From NCBI GenBank assembly GCA_934589225.1, contig CAKTNS010000031.1:1-34708 (forward strand): a stretch of 34,708 bases of DNA. Direction: 5' to 3'. A program made the position numbers and the translations under genes. Below, one piece after another: positions 1 through 8,103 of this stretch. The notes below the pieces were generated by a model. That model worked only from the letters and a program-made list of their open reading frames with translations, did not search any database and was not told the DNA's origin. Every line of letters begins with the position of its first letter. Position 1 is the first letter of the stretch. Source of the stretch: an uncultured Oscillospiraceae bacterium (GTDB lineage: Bacteria; Bacillota; Clostridia; Oscillospirales; Oscillospiraceae).

Positions 1-70
1 TGAAAGTCGCATGCACGGTGTGGAGTGGGGGAAAAGCCCGAGATTATATCAGAGGCTCACCTATCACTAT
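1..70 (+). mobile_element. Group II intron, 3' end (domain V/VI)
   Basis: The first ~35 bases match the 3' half of a group II intron domain V: a GAAA loop in TGAAAGTCGCATGCACGG followed by GTGTGG. The next bases (about 28-70) fit domain VI: a GGGGGAAAAGCCC segment, a GAGATTATATC stem region, and a pyrimidine/A-rich tail ending in CTATCACTAT with a candidate bulged branch-point A. The virB4 reading frame resumes just downstream, so the 3' splice site should lie at or near base 70; the exact base is inferred. The intron has the same orientation as virB4, as splicing requires. The intron body and any reverse transcriptase lie left of the window. Confidence 0.8.
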
Positions 71-303
71 AGAACTCCGATTATATCTGTATGCTGAATC
101 AGGCGGCAGGCGACCGGAAGATTCTGGCGCAGCAGCTGGGGATCTCACCCCATCAGCTGTCCTATGTGACCCATTCCAATTCCGGCGAAGGGCTGCTGTT
201 CTATGGCGACACCATCGTTCCCTTTGTAGACCGCTTCCCGGAGGATACCGAGCTGTACCGGCTGATGACCACCCGCCCTGCCGACAAAAAGGAGGACGCA
301 TGA
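71..303 (+). CDS. virB4: VirB4-like conjugation ATPase, C-terminal exon (partial)
   Basis: This is the last ~75 codons of the VirB4/TraE-type ATPase that powers the ICE's type IV secretion channel. The frame reads NSDYICMLNQAAGDRK and later GLLFYGDTIVPFVDRFP and TELYRLMTT, which are characteristic of the C-terminus of VirB4 proteins in Tn1549/CTn-type elements. The Walker A and B regions lie upstream, outside the window. The 5' side is cut by a group II intron whose 3' end occupies bases 1-70, so the full protein would need splicing. The gene ends at TGA 301-303, just before the NlpC/P60 gene. I see no sign of decay within the exon. The exact exon start is inferred from homology and the expected intron terminus. 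Confidence 0.82.
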
Positions 304-312
304 TAAGGCCAG

Positions 313-1971
313 GTGATTTCTGTGCGTGAATCCCGGCTGCAATTCACCGATGCAGAGCGCAACGACCCGAAAATTGGGAAAAAGGTACGCCGTGCGGAAA
401 AGGCCGCCGAAAAAGCCAACAAGGCGCAGTCGAAAATCCCGACCCGCAAAAGGCCGGAACTGGTGGCCGACAACAGCAACGGAAAAATCAAGGTTCGCCT
501 GAATTTCGAGGAAACCCAGAAAAAGCCGCCCTCCGAACTCCACATTGCCAAGGCTCCCGCCAAGCTGGCACAAACCCAAATTCACAGGCAGCTGCAGGAA
601 TCCGAGGAAGACAATGTGGGCGTGGAAGCCGCAGATGCTCTTACATCCACTGCAGAGCATTCGGCTTCCGTCCTCCAAAATGTCCACCACCATGCGGCAT
701 TGAAGCCCTACCGTGCGGCAGATAAAGCAGAGCGACGGCTGCGGGTCGCCAACCTCCGTGCCCTGCAGGCCAAGGCGGAAGCAAAGAATTCCACCAGCAA
801 TCCCATTTCCAGATGGCGACAGAAGCAGCAAATCAAACGTCAGTATATGGTTTCCAAGTCCGGACGTTCTGCGGCAGGCTATACCACCACCGGTACAGCA
901 AAGGCAGCGTCCAAAGCCGCCTCCGAAGGGAAGAAGGCCGGTTCCTATGTGGTACGGCACCGAAAGGGATTTCTTGCGATCCTGGCAATCGCCCTGGTTA
1001 CTTCCTTTCTCCTGAACGTGGTGTCCTCCTGTTCCGTGATGATCGAGGGGCTGGGTGCCGGTCTGGCCTCCGGCAGCTATGCCTCCCAGGATGATGCCAT
1101 GCTGGGTGCGGAGGAAGCCTACAGCCAGATGGAAGCAGCCCTCCAGCAGAAACTGGACCGCTTTGAACGGGAGCATGATTACGACGAATACCATTTTGAC
1201 CTGGACGAAATCAGCCATGACCCCTATGTGTTGATCTCCATTCTTTCCGCCATGTACCCGGAGGGCTGGACATTGAGCCAGGTCATGCCAACGCTGAACA
1301 CCCTCTTTGAAAAGCAGTACATTCTCACTGTGGATGTGGAGACGGAGATCCGCTACCGGAACAATGACAGCGGTGCTCTGGAAAGCTATCCCTACACCAT
1401 CTGCAATGTGTGCCTGGAAAACTTCGATCTCAGTCATATACCGGTCTACATTATGAACGAGAAAACGCTGAGCCGCTACGCCCTGTATATGGCAACTTTG
1501 GGCAACCGCCCAGACTTATTCCCGGATTCCGACGCTGTAGACCGGCTGAAAAAGGGGTACGAGGACTACGACATTCCGGCGGAAGCTCTGAACGACACCC
1601 GTTTTGCCGCCATGATAAAGGAAGCGGAAAAGTATCTGGGTTACCCCTATATCTGGGGCGGCAGCAGTCCCAGCACCTCTTTCGACTGCTCCGGCTTTGT
1701 CTGCTGGGTGCTGAATCACTCCGGCTGGAGCCTGGGCAGAACCTCTGCCCAAGGCTTGTTCAACGCCTGCACCCCCATCTCCCGCAGCAATGCCCGCCCC
1801 GGCGACCTGATCTTCTTCCAGGGCACTTACGACACTCCCGGTGTTTCCCATGTGGGCATTTATGTGGGAAACAATCGGATGATCCACTGTGGGAACCCCA
1901 TTTCTTACACCATCATCAACACGCAATATTGGCAGAGCCACTTCTACGCCTTTGGCCGTCTGCCAGGATAA
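313..1971 (+). CDS. CD1108-like membrane-anchored NlpC/P60 peptidoglycan hydrolase
   Basis: This 552-residue protein is probably the wall-opening hydrolase of the conjugation apparatus. Residues 1-215 are a basic, Lys/Ala-rich cytoplasmic region with likely coiled coil. A single membrane span follows at about 219-240 (LAILAIALVTSFLLNVV). The extracellular part ends in an NlpC/P60 domain (about 435-552): Cys459 in FDCSGFVC, His513 in SHVGIYVG and His525 in MIHCGNP form the expected catalytic set. NlpC/P60 enzymes cut the D-Glu/meso-DAP or similar peptide bond of peptidoglycan stem peptides. It lies 10 bp after virB4 and before DUF4315, the usual order in Tn1549/CTn ICEs. The start is GTG 313; an in-frame GTG at 322 is an alternative. 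Confidence 0.88.
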   Translation: MISVRESRLQFTDAERNDPKIGKKVRRAEKAAEKANKAQSKIPTRKRPELVADNSNGKIKVRLNFEETQKKPPSELHIAKAPAKLAQTQIHRQLQESEEDNVGVEAADALTSTAEHSASVLQNVHHHAALKPYRAADKAERRLRVANLRALQAKAEAKNSTSNPISRWRQKQQIKRQYMVSKSGRSAAGYTTTGTAKAASKAASEGKKAGSYVVRHRKGFLAILAIALVTSFLLNVVSSCSVMIEGLGAGLASGSYASQDDAMLGAEEAYSQMEAALQQKLDRFEREHDYDEYHFDLDEISHDPYVLISILSAMYPEGWTLSQVMPTLNTLFEKQYILTVDVETEIRYRNNDSGALESYPYTICNVCLENFDLSHIPVYIMNEKTLSRYALYMATLGNRPDLFPDSDAVDRLKKGYEDYDIPAEALNDTRFAAMIKEAEKYLGYPYIWGGSSPSTSFDCSGFVCWVLNHSGWSLGRTSAQGLFNACTPISRSNARPGDLIFFQGTYDTPGVSHVGIYVGNNRMIHCGNPISYTIINTQYWQSHFYAFGRLPG

Positions 1972-1980
1972 GGAGGCACT

Positions 1981-2211
1981 ATGAATCCGAAAATTGCAAA
2001 ACTCCGTGCCGAGCTGGAAAAGAACACGGAGAAAATCACCAGGCTGCAAGCCCGGAATGCCGAACTGAAGCAGCAGATCCAGGAGCTGGAAAATCTGGAC
2101 ATCATCAGCATGGTTCGGGAATGCGGCATGACCCCGGACCAGCTTGCCGTTTTCCTGGAAAAGCTGCAGCTTCCCACCACCAAAAAGGAGGCGGTTTCCG
2201 TTGAAATCTAA
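1981..2211 (+). CDS. DUF4315 family conjugation-module protein
   Basis: This is a 76-residue small protein beginning MNPKIAKLRAELEKNTEKI, with heptad-like Leu/Ile spacing over residues 5-40 that predicts a coiled coil, then a short segment containing MVRECGMTPDQL. Length, sequence and position between the NlpC/P60 and DUF4366 genes match the DUF4315 family of Clostridia ICEs. Its molecular role is not known. The ATG has a clear AGGAGG 6 nt upstream. Its last 11 bases overlap the next gene, whose ribosome-binding site lies inside this coding region, suggesting translational coupling. Confidence 0.85.
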   Translation: MNPKIAKLRAELEKNTEKITRLQARNAELKQQIQELENLDIISMVRECGMTPDQLAVFLEKLQLPTTKKEAVSVEI

Positions 2212-3019
2212 GCACCATATTTTCCCCCTGCTGCTCATTCTGATGCTGGGCATTTCCGCTCTGGCCCTGCCCGCCGCTGCCGAGGCCAAGCCCCCGGCAA
2301 ATGATGTGATTATCTACACCTCTGACCCCACAGAGCCGCCTCCCACGGCGGCCCCCTCCACGAAGCCGACTACAGCAGCCACAAAGCCAACGGAAGCACC
2401 TGCACCGACTACCGCGCCGACCACCGCACCAACCACACCCACCATTTCAGCCCCCTTTGAACAGGGCAACGCCATTGCCAGCAGTCTGCAATATCACAAG
2501 GACACCAACAAGCAGTTCCTGACCATAGAAACCCGCAGCGGCGATGTGTTCTATATCATCATCGATTACGATGCCCCTGTGAATGAAAACTTGGAACAGT
2601 TCTCCGCCTATTTTCTAAACAAGGTGGACAACGCCGATTTAAGCGCCCTTCTGGATGATGGCAAAACGACTGTAGAGGTCTGCGACTGCACGGACAGGTG
2701 TTATGCCGGTCATGTGGACACCCGCTGCCCCATCTGCGCCAAGGATATGACGCAGTGCGTGGGCAAGGAGCCGGAAACCACGGAAGCTCCTACCACAGCC
2801 CCCACGGAACCCACCCAGGAGCCGGCCAAAAAATCCAATCCGGCGGGAATATTATTGGTCCTTCTGATTCTGGGCATGGGCGGCGCTGCTGCCTGGTATT
2901 TCCTCAAGAACAGGCTGCCGGACCAGCAGACCAAGGGCAATACCGACCTGGATGACTATGATTACGGCATGGACGATGACCTGGACTACAACACAGATGA
3001 CGAGGAGGAACAGCATTGA
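2201..3019 (+). CDS. DUF4366 (CD1107-like) secreted membrane protein
   Basis: The 272-residue product starts at TTG 2201. An AAGGAGG at 2185-2191 is correctly spaced for this codon and for no ATG, so the longer reading from 2144 is rejected. It has an N-terminal signal segment (LLLILMLGISALALPAAA), a Thr/Pro/Ala-rich spacer (about 35-85), a globular domain containing FYIIIDYD and a Cys cluster (CDCTDRC, CPICAKDMTQC), a second Thr/Pro/Glu spacer, a membrane span near residue 215-240 (GILLVLLILGMGGAAAWYFL) and a very acidic cytoplasmic tail. This layout is typical of the CD1107/DUF4366 proteins of Tn1549-type ICEs. It probably acts at the cell surface with the mating channel; the exact role is unknown. 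Confidence 0.87.
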   Translation: MKSKHHIFPLLLILMLGISALALPAAAEAKPPANDVIIYTSDPTEPPPTAAPSTKPTTAATKPTEAPAPTTAPTTAPTTPTISAPFEQGNAIASSLQYHKDTNKQFLTIETRSGDVFYIIIDYDAPVNENLEQFSAYFLNKVDNADLSALLDDGKTTVEVCDCTDRCYAGHVDTRCPICAKDMTQCVGKEPETTEAPTTAPTEPTQEPAKKSNPAGILLVLLILGMGGAAAWYFLKNRLPDQQTKGNTDLDDYDYGMDDDLDYNTDDEEEQH

Positions 3020-3207
3020 GCTATCTCACAAACAGTAAATACGAACGCCTTATGACCCAGATTCCCCAGCCCCGGCAGGAAGTTTCTCTGCCCAGGCTGG
3101 CCCCAGACCATCTATGCTACGGCTGCGAACGGTATCGCCAGAGCTATGGCGTTGGCTGTGTGCATCCCTGCTTCCGGGAGATTCGGCGAAAGGAGGTAAT
3201 GATTTGA
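3016..3207 (+). CDS. Small Cys-rich conjugation-module protein
   Basis: This encodes a 63-residue protein starting at TTG 3016, which overlaps the DUF4366 stop codon (TTGA). A GAGGAGG lies 7 nt upstream. The sequence contains CYGCERYRQSYGVGCVHPC, a compact four-Cys pattern that could bind zinc or form disulphides. It ends in the four-base overlap with topB. Its location between DUF4366 and topB is the same as that of short hypothetical proteins in related ICEs. I do not recognise a named family and assign no function. Confidence 0.68.
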   Translation: MSYLTNSKYERLMTQIPQPRQEVSLPRLAPDHLCYGCERYRQSYGVGCVHPCFREIRRKEVMI

Positions 3208-5252
3208 AGCTGGTGATTGCCGAAAAGCCCTCTGTAGCGCTGGATGTAGCACGGGTATTGGGCGCTTCTCAGCGCCGGGATGGCTTCTGCGAAGGCAGCG
3301 AACACCTGGTTTCCTGGTGCTACGGGCATCTGGCCGGTCTGGCAGATGCCGGAGCCTACAACGAGCGTTACGCCAAATGGAAGCTGGAGGACCTGCCCAT
3401 TTTGCCCAACCCCTTCCGCTTCCTCATTGCCCCGGACAAGCAGGAGCAGTTTGATATTCTGCGCACTCTGATGCACCGGGCAGATGTGACGGAAATTATC
3501 AACGCCTGCGATGCAGGACGGGAGGGCGAGCTGATTTTCCGCACGGTGTATTATCTTGCCGATTGTCAAAAGCCTATGAAGCGTCTCTGGATCTCCTCTA
3601 TGGAGGACAGCGCCATTCGGGACGGCTTTGCCCATCTGGCTCCCGGTGAAGATTATAATGCCTTATACCAGAGCGCCCTTTGCCGTGCCAAAGCGGATTG
3701 GTTGGTCGGCATTAACGCCAGCCGGTTTTTCAGCCTGACTTACAAAACCAAGCTGAATGTTGGTAGAGTTATGTCACCCACGTTAGCCCTGCTGGTACAG
3801 CGGCAAAGCACGATTTCCGCCTTTGTCCCGGAAAACTATTACACCGTTGACCTGGGCTTTGGCGAGTTTCACGCAGTCAGCGAACGTTTCCCGGAAAAAG
3901 CGGCTGCGGAAGCCCTTGCGGCAGCCTGCAAAGCCGCAAACACTGCCGCCGTGAAAGAAATTCGCCAGCAGGAGAAAAAAGAATCCGCCCCGGCACTCTA
4001 CGATCTGACCGGCCTGCAGCGGGATGCCAACCGAGTCCTGGGCTACACGGCGCAGCAAACTCTGGACTATCTGCAAGCACTTTATGAAAAAAAGCTCTGC
4101 ACCTATCCCAGAACCGACAGCCGCTATCTGACGGATGATATGCTGCCCCGCGTGAAAGAAATTCTTTCGTGGGCCTCCGGCATTTGCGGACTGCCCATTG
4201 GGGATACCGTCTACGAAAACCAGCTCTGCAATTCCAAAAAAGTCACAGACCACCATGCCATTATTCCCACCCAGGCTGCCAGCGCTCAAGATTTGAGCGT
4301 ATTGCCTCTTGGGGAGCAGAACATTCTGAAGCTGCTCTCCCGTCAGGTGCTGATCGCCGCCTCCGGCCCCTACTGCTATAAGGAGGCAGAGACCACGATT
4401 TCCTGCGGTGGAGCTGACTTAAAGCTCCATTTGAAAATGCCCCAGGCTCCCGGCTGGAAGCAATATACCGCAGAAAAGAGCGGCAGCGGCAAATGGTTTC
4501 CCGGTCTGGCCTCCGGGCAGGCGCTGACACCCGACTCTGTTACCGTAAAGGACGGCAAGACCCAGCCTCCAAAGCCCTTTACGGAGGATACCCTGCTGTC
4601 TGCTATGGAACGGGCCGGTTCCGAGGAAATGCCGGAGGAGGCCGAGCGCAAGGGGCTGGGGACACCGGCTACCCGTGCCGGGATTCTGGAAAAGCTGGTT
4701 TCCACCGGCTTGGTCGAGCGAATCCGAAAGGAAAAGAAAACGGTGCTTGTTCCCACCGCCCTGGGAAACTCCCTGATTACCGTCCTTCCGGAGCAGCTTC
4801 AATCTCCGCTTTTGACTGCGCAGTGGGAGCAGCAGCTGTCCGGGATTCAGAAAGGCGCCTGCCTTGCTGAGGATTTTCTGGATGGCATTTGTGCAATGCT
4901 GCGGGAGCTGACCAAAGGCTACCGTCCTGTATCCGGTGCGGACATTCTCTTTCCTTCCGATGAAAAAGTCATTGGAAGATGCCCTCGCTGCGGCTCCAAA
5001 ATTGTGGAGCGGAGCAAGGGCTATTTTTGTACCAATCGGGAGTGCAAATTCGTCCTGTGGAGGGGCAGCCGCTTTTTTACCCTGAAGCAGAAAACCCTGG
5101 ACCGAAAAACAGCGGTCAAGCTGCTGGAAAAAGGCAAAGCCCCGCTGAAAGGCTGCGTCTCTCCCCGCACTGGGCAGATCTATGATGCCACTGTTCTTCT
5201 GGAAGATGATGGGCAGCGGCCCAGCTTCAAACTGGTGTTTGGCAATGGGTAA
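3204..5252 (+). CDS. topB: DNA topoisomerase III (type IA)
   Basis: The protein is 682 residues, a usual length for TopB. The start TTG 3204 follows AGGAGG at 3191-3196 and gives the classic N-terminus LKLVIAEKPSVALDVARVLG, whose Glu7 is the TOPRIM glutamate. The second TOPRIM motif DAGREGE begins near residue 103. The catalytic Tyr301 lies in TYPRTDSRYL. A C-terminal zinc-finger-like motif, CPRCGSK...CTNREC, begins near residue 593. Type IA topoisomerases cut and pass single strands, and ICE-borne copies are thought to help process transferred or decatenate replicated DNA. It overlaps its upstream neighbour by 4 bp and the downstream VLP gene by 8 bp, consistent with one operon. Confidence 0.96.
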   Translation: MKLVIAEKPSVALDVARVLGASQRRDGFCEGSEHLVSWCYGHLAGLADAGAYNERYAKWKLEDLPILPNPFRFLIAPDKQEQFDILRTLMHRADVTEIINACDAGREGELIFRTVYYLADCQKPMKRLWISSMEDSAIRDGFAHLAPGEDYNALYQSALCRAKADWLVGINASRFFSLTYKTKLNVGRVMSPTLALLVQRQSTISAFVPENYYTVDLGFGEFHAVSERFPEKAAAEALAAACKAANTAAVKEIRQQEKKESAPALYDLTGLQRDANRVLGYTAQQTLDYLQALYEKKLCTYPRTDSRYLTDDMLPRVKEILSWASGICGLPIGDTVYENQLCNSKKVTDHHAIIPTQAASAQDLSVLPLGEQNILKLLSRQVLIAASGPYCYKEAETTISCGGADLKLHLKMPQAPGWKQYTAEKSGSGKWFPGLASGQALTPDSVTVKDGKTQPPKPFTEDTLLSAMERAGSEEMPEEAERKGLGTPATRAGILEKLVSTGLVERIRKEKKTVLVPTALGNSLITVLPEQLQSPLLTAQWEQQLSGIQKGACLAEDFLDGICAMLRELTKGYRPVSGADILFPSDEKVIGRCPRCGSKIVERSKGYFCTNRECKFVLWRGSRFFTLKQKTLDRKTAVKLLEKGKAPLKGCVSPRTGQIYDATVLLEDDGQRPSFKLVFGNG

Positions 5253-5613
5253 GGCGCTGCGGTTCTCCGGCTCTCAGCTGCGCCAGGTGCGCACCCTCAT
5301 CCGAAAGCGGTGCTGTAACTATGACGGCGGGGCCTGTTTGCTCCTTGATTATCCCCAATGCAACATCTGCCCACAGTGGAATTCCGGCTCCTTGAACTGC
5401 AAATGGTTCCGGTATGCGGTGCTGCCAAATAACCCTGCGTTGGAGGCGGCACTCCAAAACGCTATTCGCCCCACACGCCGCTGCGATGTATGCGGAACCG
5501 CCTTTGTCCCCGGCTCCAACCGTGCCAGATACTGCCCCGGGTGCGCCGCCAAACGCAGACAATCTAAGGAAGCCGCCCGGCTCCACAACCGCTACCTCAA
5601 GTCCCGCATTTAA
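5245..5613 (+). CDS. Cysteine-rich VLP domain protein
   Basis: This 122-residue protein starts at ATG 5245, inside the end of topB. It has two Cys clusters: an N-terminal one (CCNYDGGAC, CNICPQW, then CKWFRYAVLPNNPALEA) and a C-terminal CDVCG...CPGCA ribbon followed by a basic tail. The WFRYAVLP stretch and the Cys spacing match the cysteine-rich VLP family found next to topB in Tn1549/CTn elements. A zinc-binding nucleic-acid-associated role is plausible but unproven. The ribosome-binding site before 5245 is weak, suggesting translational coupling to topB. Confidence 0.83.
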   Translation: MGKALRFSGSQLRQVRTLIRKRCCNYDGGACLLLDYPQCNICPQWNSGSLNCKWFRYAVLPNNPALEAALQNAIRPTRRCDVCGTAFVPGSNRARYCPGCAAKRRQSKEAARLHNRYLKSRI

Positions 5614-5710
5614 GGGGTAAAAAGTCAGCGAATATCCATAACTTTTCCCCTGCCGATTGAAGTAGGACAGCAAAGGATATTGGAGAACTAAAATTCAGGT
5701 TTCTAAATGC

Positions 5711-5754
5711 GGGAATCCCCACACTGGGACACATTTTCCATTGTGGGGATTCCC
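5711..5754. repeat. 13-bp perfect inverted repeat before the ArdC-like gene
   Basis: GGGAATCCCCACA (5711-5723) and its exact complement TGTGGGGATTCCC (5742-5754) flank an 18-nt loop. It sits in the only sizeable gap (5614-5782) between the VLP gene and the next gene, and no T-tract follows on either strand, so it is not a standard terminator. It could be an attenuator, an operator for a dimeric regulator, or a DNA-processing site. The rest of the gap holds nothing else I can identify. Confidence 0.6.
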
Positions 5755-5782
5755 CCCTAAAAAACAAAGAAAGGAGCATTTT

Positions 5783-7816
5783 ATGGCTGAAAAGCAGTCG
5801 AACAAAGAACGTATCAAGGAAATAACTGCCGGGATTGAAAAAGGCATTCTGGAACTCTTTGAATCTGACCGTTACCGGAACTACCTGACAACCATGAGCC
5901 GGTTTCACCGATACTCCCTGAACAATGTGATGCTGATCCACGCCCAGCGCCCGGATGCCACGCTGGTGGCAGGCTTCAACAAGTGGAAGAACAGCTTTGG
6001 CCGTCATGTCAAAAAGGGTGAAAAAGGGATTCAGATATTGGCCCCCACCCCCTATAAAATCAAGCAGGAGGAGCAAAAACTGGACCCGGACACCAGACTG
6101 CCGCTGCTGGACGAAAACGGGGAACCCATCACCGAGGAAAAGGAAATCACCATTCCCATGTTCAAGGTGGTATCTGTGTTCGATGTGTCCCAGACAGACG
6201 GAAAGCCGCTGCCACAGATCAGCTCCGCTCTCACCGGGGATGTCGCGGAGTATGAAGTATTTCTGGAAGCGCTGCGGCGCACTGCCCCGGTGCCCATTTC
6301 CTTTCAGGAAATGGAACCGAATATGGACGGCTATTTTGCCCCCAAGAAGCAGGCAATTTTCCTGCGGGAGGGCATGAGCCAGGTACAGACCATTTGCGCC
6401 GCTGTCCACGAAATCGCTCATTCCAAGCTCCATAATTACGAACACATGACAGAGGCCGCAGACGATGGGGAAACTCTTCTTGTTCCGGAAGAAAAGGACC
6501 GGAACACAGAAGAAGTGGAGGCGGAAAGCGTTTCCTACGCCGTGTGCCAGTATTTTGGCATTGAAACCTCTGAAAATAGCTTTGGCTACATTGCCACATG
6601 GTCCCATGGCAAGGAGCTGAAAGAGCTGCGGGCCAGCTTGGAAACCATAAACAAGACCTCCTCGGAGCTGATAACCGGCATTGAAAAGAACTACCGGGAG
6701 ATCTGCGCAGAACGAGGAATCTCAATGGAGCCCCAGGAGCAGCCGGAGGCTGAAGCAGCGGATGAAACCGAAAAGCTGTACTTGCTTTCGGACAGCACCT
6801 ACCTTCATATTCAGCAGACGGAAGACGGCTTTGACTACACCTTGTACGACAAAGCCTCCTCCAAGCTGCTAGATGGCGGACAAATGGGCGCACAGAATCA
6901 ATCAATTCAATCTGCTCTGCATACCATCTGCGAAATGCACGGACTGGATAGCAGCAAGGCAGTTGCCGTCCCGCTGAATTTACTGGAATCCCTGCAAGAG
7001 ACGCAATGTGTCCAGCCCAATCACCCCCTCCCTGATTCCACAATTACCCCCGACATCATGGAGCGTTTGGGCTATCATTGCCCTGATGTGCTTCCCCTTT
7101 CCAAAGACCGGGCTACGGAGCTGCTGGAGCATGACGCACTGATTTTTATGCTGCACCCGGACAAGCCCGCTGAAATGGTCTTTGATTCCACGGATATTGC
7201 GAACCATAACGGTCTCTTTGGAATTACCCATGAGGAATGGCAAAACATCCGTGATTCTGTTCCTGCCCATGATGTTCATAAACGCTTTCTGGATACCCCC
7301 GGAGACGCCTATGCCATTTTGCAGTTAAAGCCGGATGCTCCTGCAGAGCTTCGTTTTTGCAGCCTGCAGGCGCTTCCGCAGCCACCTTTCCCCGGAAACT
7401 ACGACACCATTTACACCGGGCAGATTGCCTGTACGCAGGAGCAAACAGCCACATTGGAGCAACTGTTTGAACTTTTCAACAGAAATCCTCCCGGAGATTT
7501 CACCGGGCACAGCCTATCCGTCAGCAACATCGTTGCTTTGAAGCAGGCCGGTGTGGTATCCTACCACTACTGCGACAACATAGGCTTCCAGGAACTTCCC
7601 AATTTCAGGCCGGAGAACTATCTGAAAACAGCAGAACTGTCCACAGAAGATGATTACGGCATGATTGACGGGATCATCAACAACGGCAAACAGCCCGCAG
7701 CAGCTGAACCTGAAAACCTGACAAAAAAGCCCTCTGTCCTGGAAAAGCTCAAAACACAGCCAACGCAGCCCGCCAGGAAGCAGAAACCGACCAAAACCAA
7801 CGAAAAGGAGATTTGA
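5783..7816 (+). CDS. ArdC-like / HExxH peptidase-like / YodL-DUF4316 protein
   Basis: The 677-residue protein starts at ATG 5783 with AAAGGAG upstream. Residues ~10-110 resemble the ArdC/LtrC N-terminal domain (single-strand DNA binding, antirestriction family): YRNYLTTMSRFHRYSLNN, HAQRPDATLVAGF and KKGEKGIQILAP. Around residue 209 is VHEIAHSKLH, an HExxH zinc-peptidase motif, with a possible third-ligand Glu downstream (EEVEAESVSY). The C-terminal half has a YodL-like segment (AYAILQLK, YDTIYTGQI) and a DUF4316-like end (LPNFRPENYLKTAELS, DDYGMIDGIINNG). Such proteins are standard in Tn1549-type ICEs and probably protect or process incoming DNA. It shares the ArdC-like fold with the giant protein's N-terminus. 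Confidence 0.85.
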   Translation: MAEKQSNKERIKEITAGIEKGILELFESDRYRNYLTTMSRFHRYSLNNVMLIHAQRPDATLVAGFNKWKNSFGRHVKKGEKGIQILAPTPYKIKQEEQKLDPDTRLPLLDENGEPITEEKEITIPMFKVVSVFDVSQTDGKPLPQISSALTGDVAEYEVFLEALRRTAPVPISFQEMEPNMDGYFAPKKQAIFLREGMSQVQTICAAVHEIAHSKLHNYEHMTEAADDGETLLVPEEKDRNTEEVEAESVSYAVCQYFGIETSENSFGYIATWSHGKELKELRASLETINKTSSELITGIEKNYREICAERGISMEPQEQPEAEAADETEKLYLLSDSTYLHIQQTEDGFDYTLYDKASSKLLDGGQMGAQNQSIQSALHTICEMHGLDSSKAVAVPLNLLESLQETQCVQPNHPLPDSTITPDIMERLGYHCPDVLPLSKDRATELLEHDALIFMLHPDKPAEMVFDSTDIANHNGLFGITHEEWQNIRDSVPAHDVHKRFLDTPGDAYAILQLKPDAPAELRFCSLQALPQPPFPGNYDTIYTGQIACTQEQTATLEQLFELFNRNPPGDFTGHSLSVSNIVALKQAGVVSYHYCDNIGFQELPNFRPENYLKTAELSTEDDYGMIDGIINNGKQPAAAEPENLTKKPSVLEKLKTQPTQPARKQKPTKTNEKEI

Positions 7817-7818
7817 CT

Positions 7819-8031
7819 ATGGATTTTACGTTTGAAGAACAGGAGCTTATGGCCATCTACAACCCCGGCACCCGTCTGGGACTGGTTCGAGCCCTCCATG
7901 AAATGCGCACCTATCTGGATGCGGACGAGCGCGAGCTGCGAAGCCTCACCGACAGCGCCATCTATAAGCTGGGCCGTATTACGGACGATGACTTCGAGAA
8001 ATTGGACCTAATCCCGGAGTTTACAACCTGA
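7819..8031 (+). CDS. Transposon-transfer assisting family small protein
   Basis: This 70-residue protein starts at ATG 7819 with AAAGGAG 8-9 nt upstream; TTG 7813, overlapping the previous stop, is less well placed. The sequence MDFTFEEQELMAIYN...TRLGLVRALHEMRTYL and the C-terminal KLGRITDDDFEKLDL match the small transposon-transfer assisting family found between the ArdC-like and helicase genes of Tn1549-like elements. It is predicted all-helical. No biochemical activity is established for the family. Confidence 0.82.
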   Translation: MDFTFEEQELMAIYNPGTRLGLVRALHEMRTYLDADERELRSLTDSAIYKLGRITDDDFEKLDLIPEFTT

Positions 8032-8055
8032 TCATTCATCCATCTTTCTTTTCAG

Positions 8056-8085
8056 GACGGCCTTGGGGTCGTCTTGCTTATTTTC
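8056..8085 (+). terminator. Terminator/attenuator-like hairpin before the giant gene
   Basis: GACGGCC (8056-8062) pairs with GGTCGTC (8067-8073), allowing one G-U pair, around a TTGG loop and is followed by the T-rich TTGCTTATTTTC. This is the form of an intrinsic terminator, but it lies inside the operon just upstream of the helicase ribosome-binding site. It may reduce read-through into the 8.7-kb gene. Confidence 0.55.
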
Positions 8086-8103
8086 TAGGAAAGGAGATTC
8101 ACA

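Noticed and set aside
145..1437. - strand open frame of 430 codons
   Set aside because: It is antisense to virB4 and the NlpC/P60 gene, and composition looks like a codon-use shadow.
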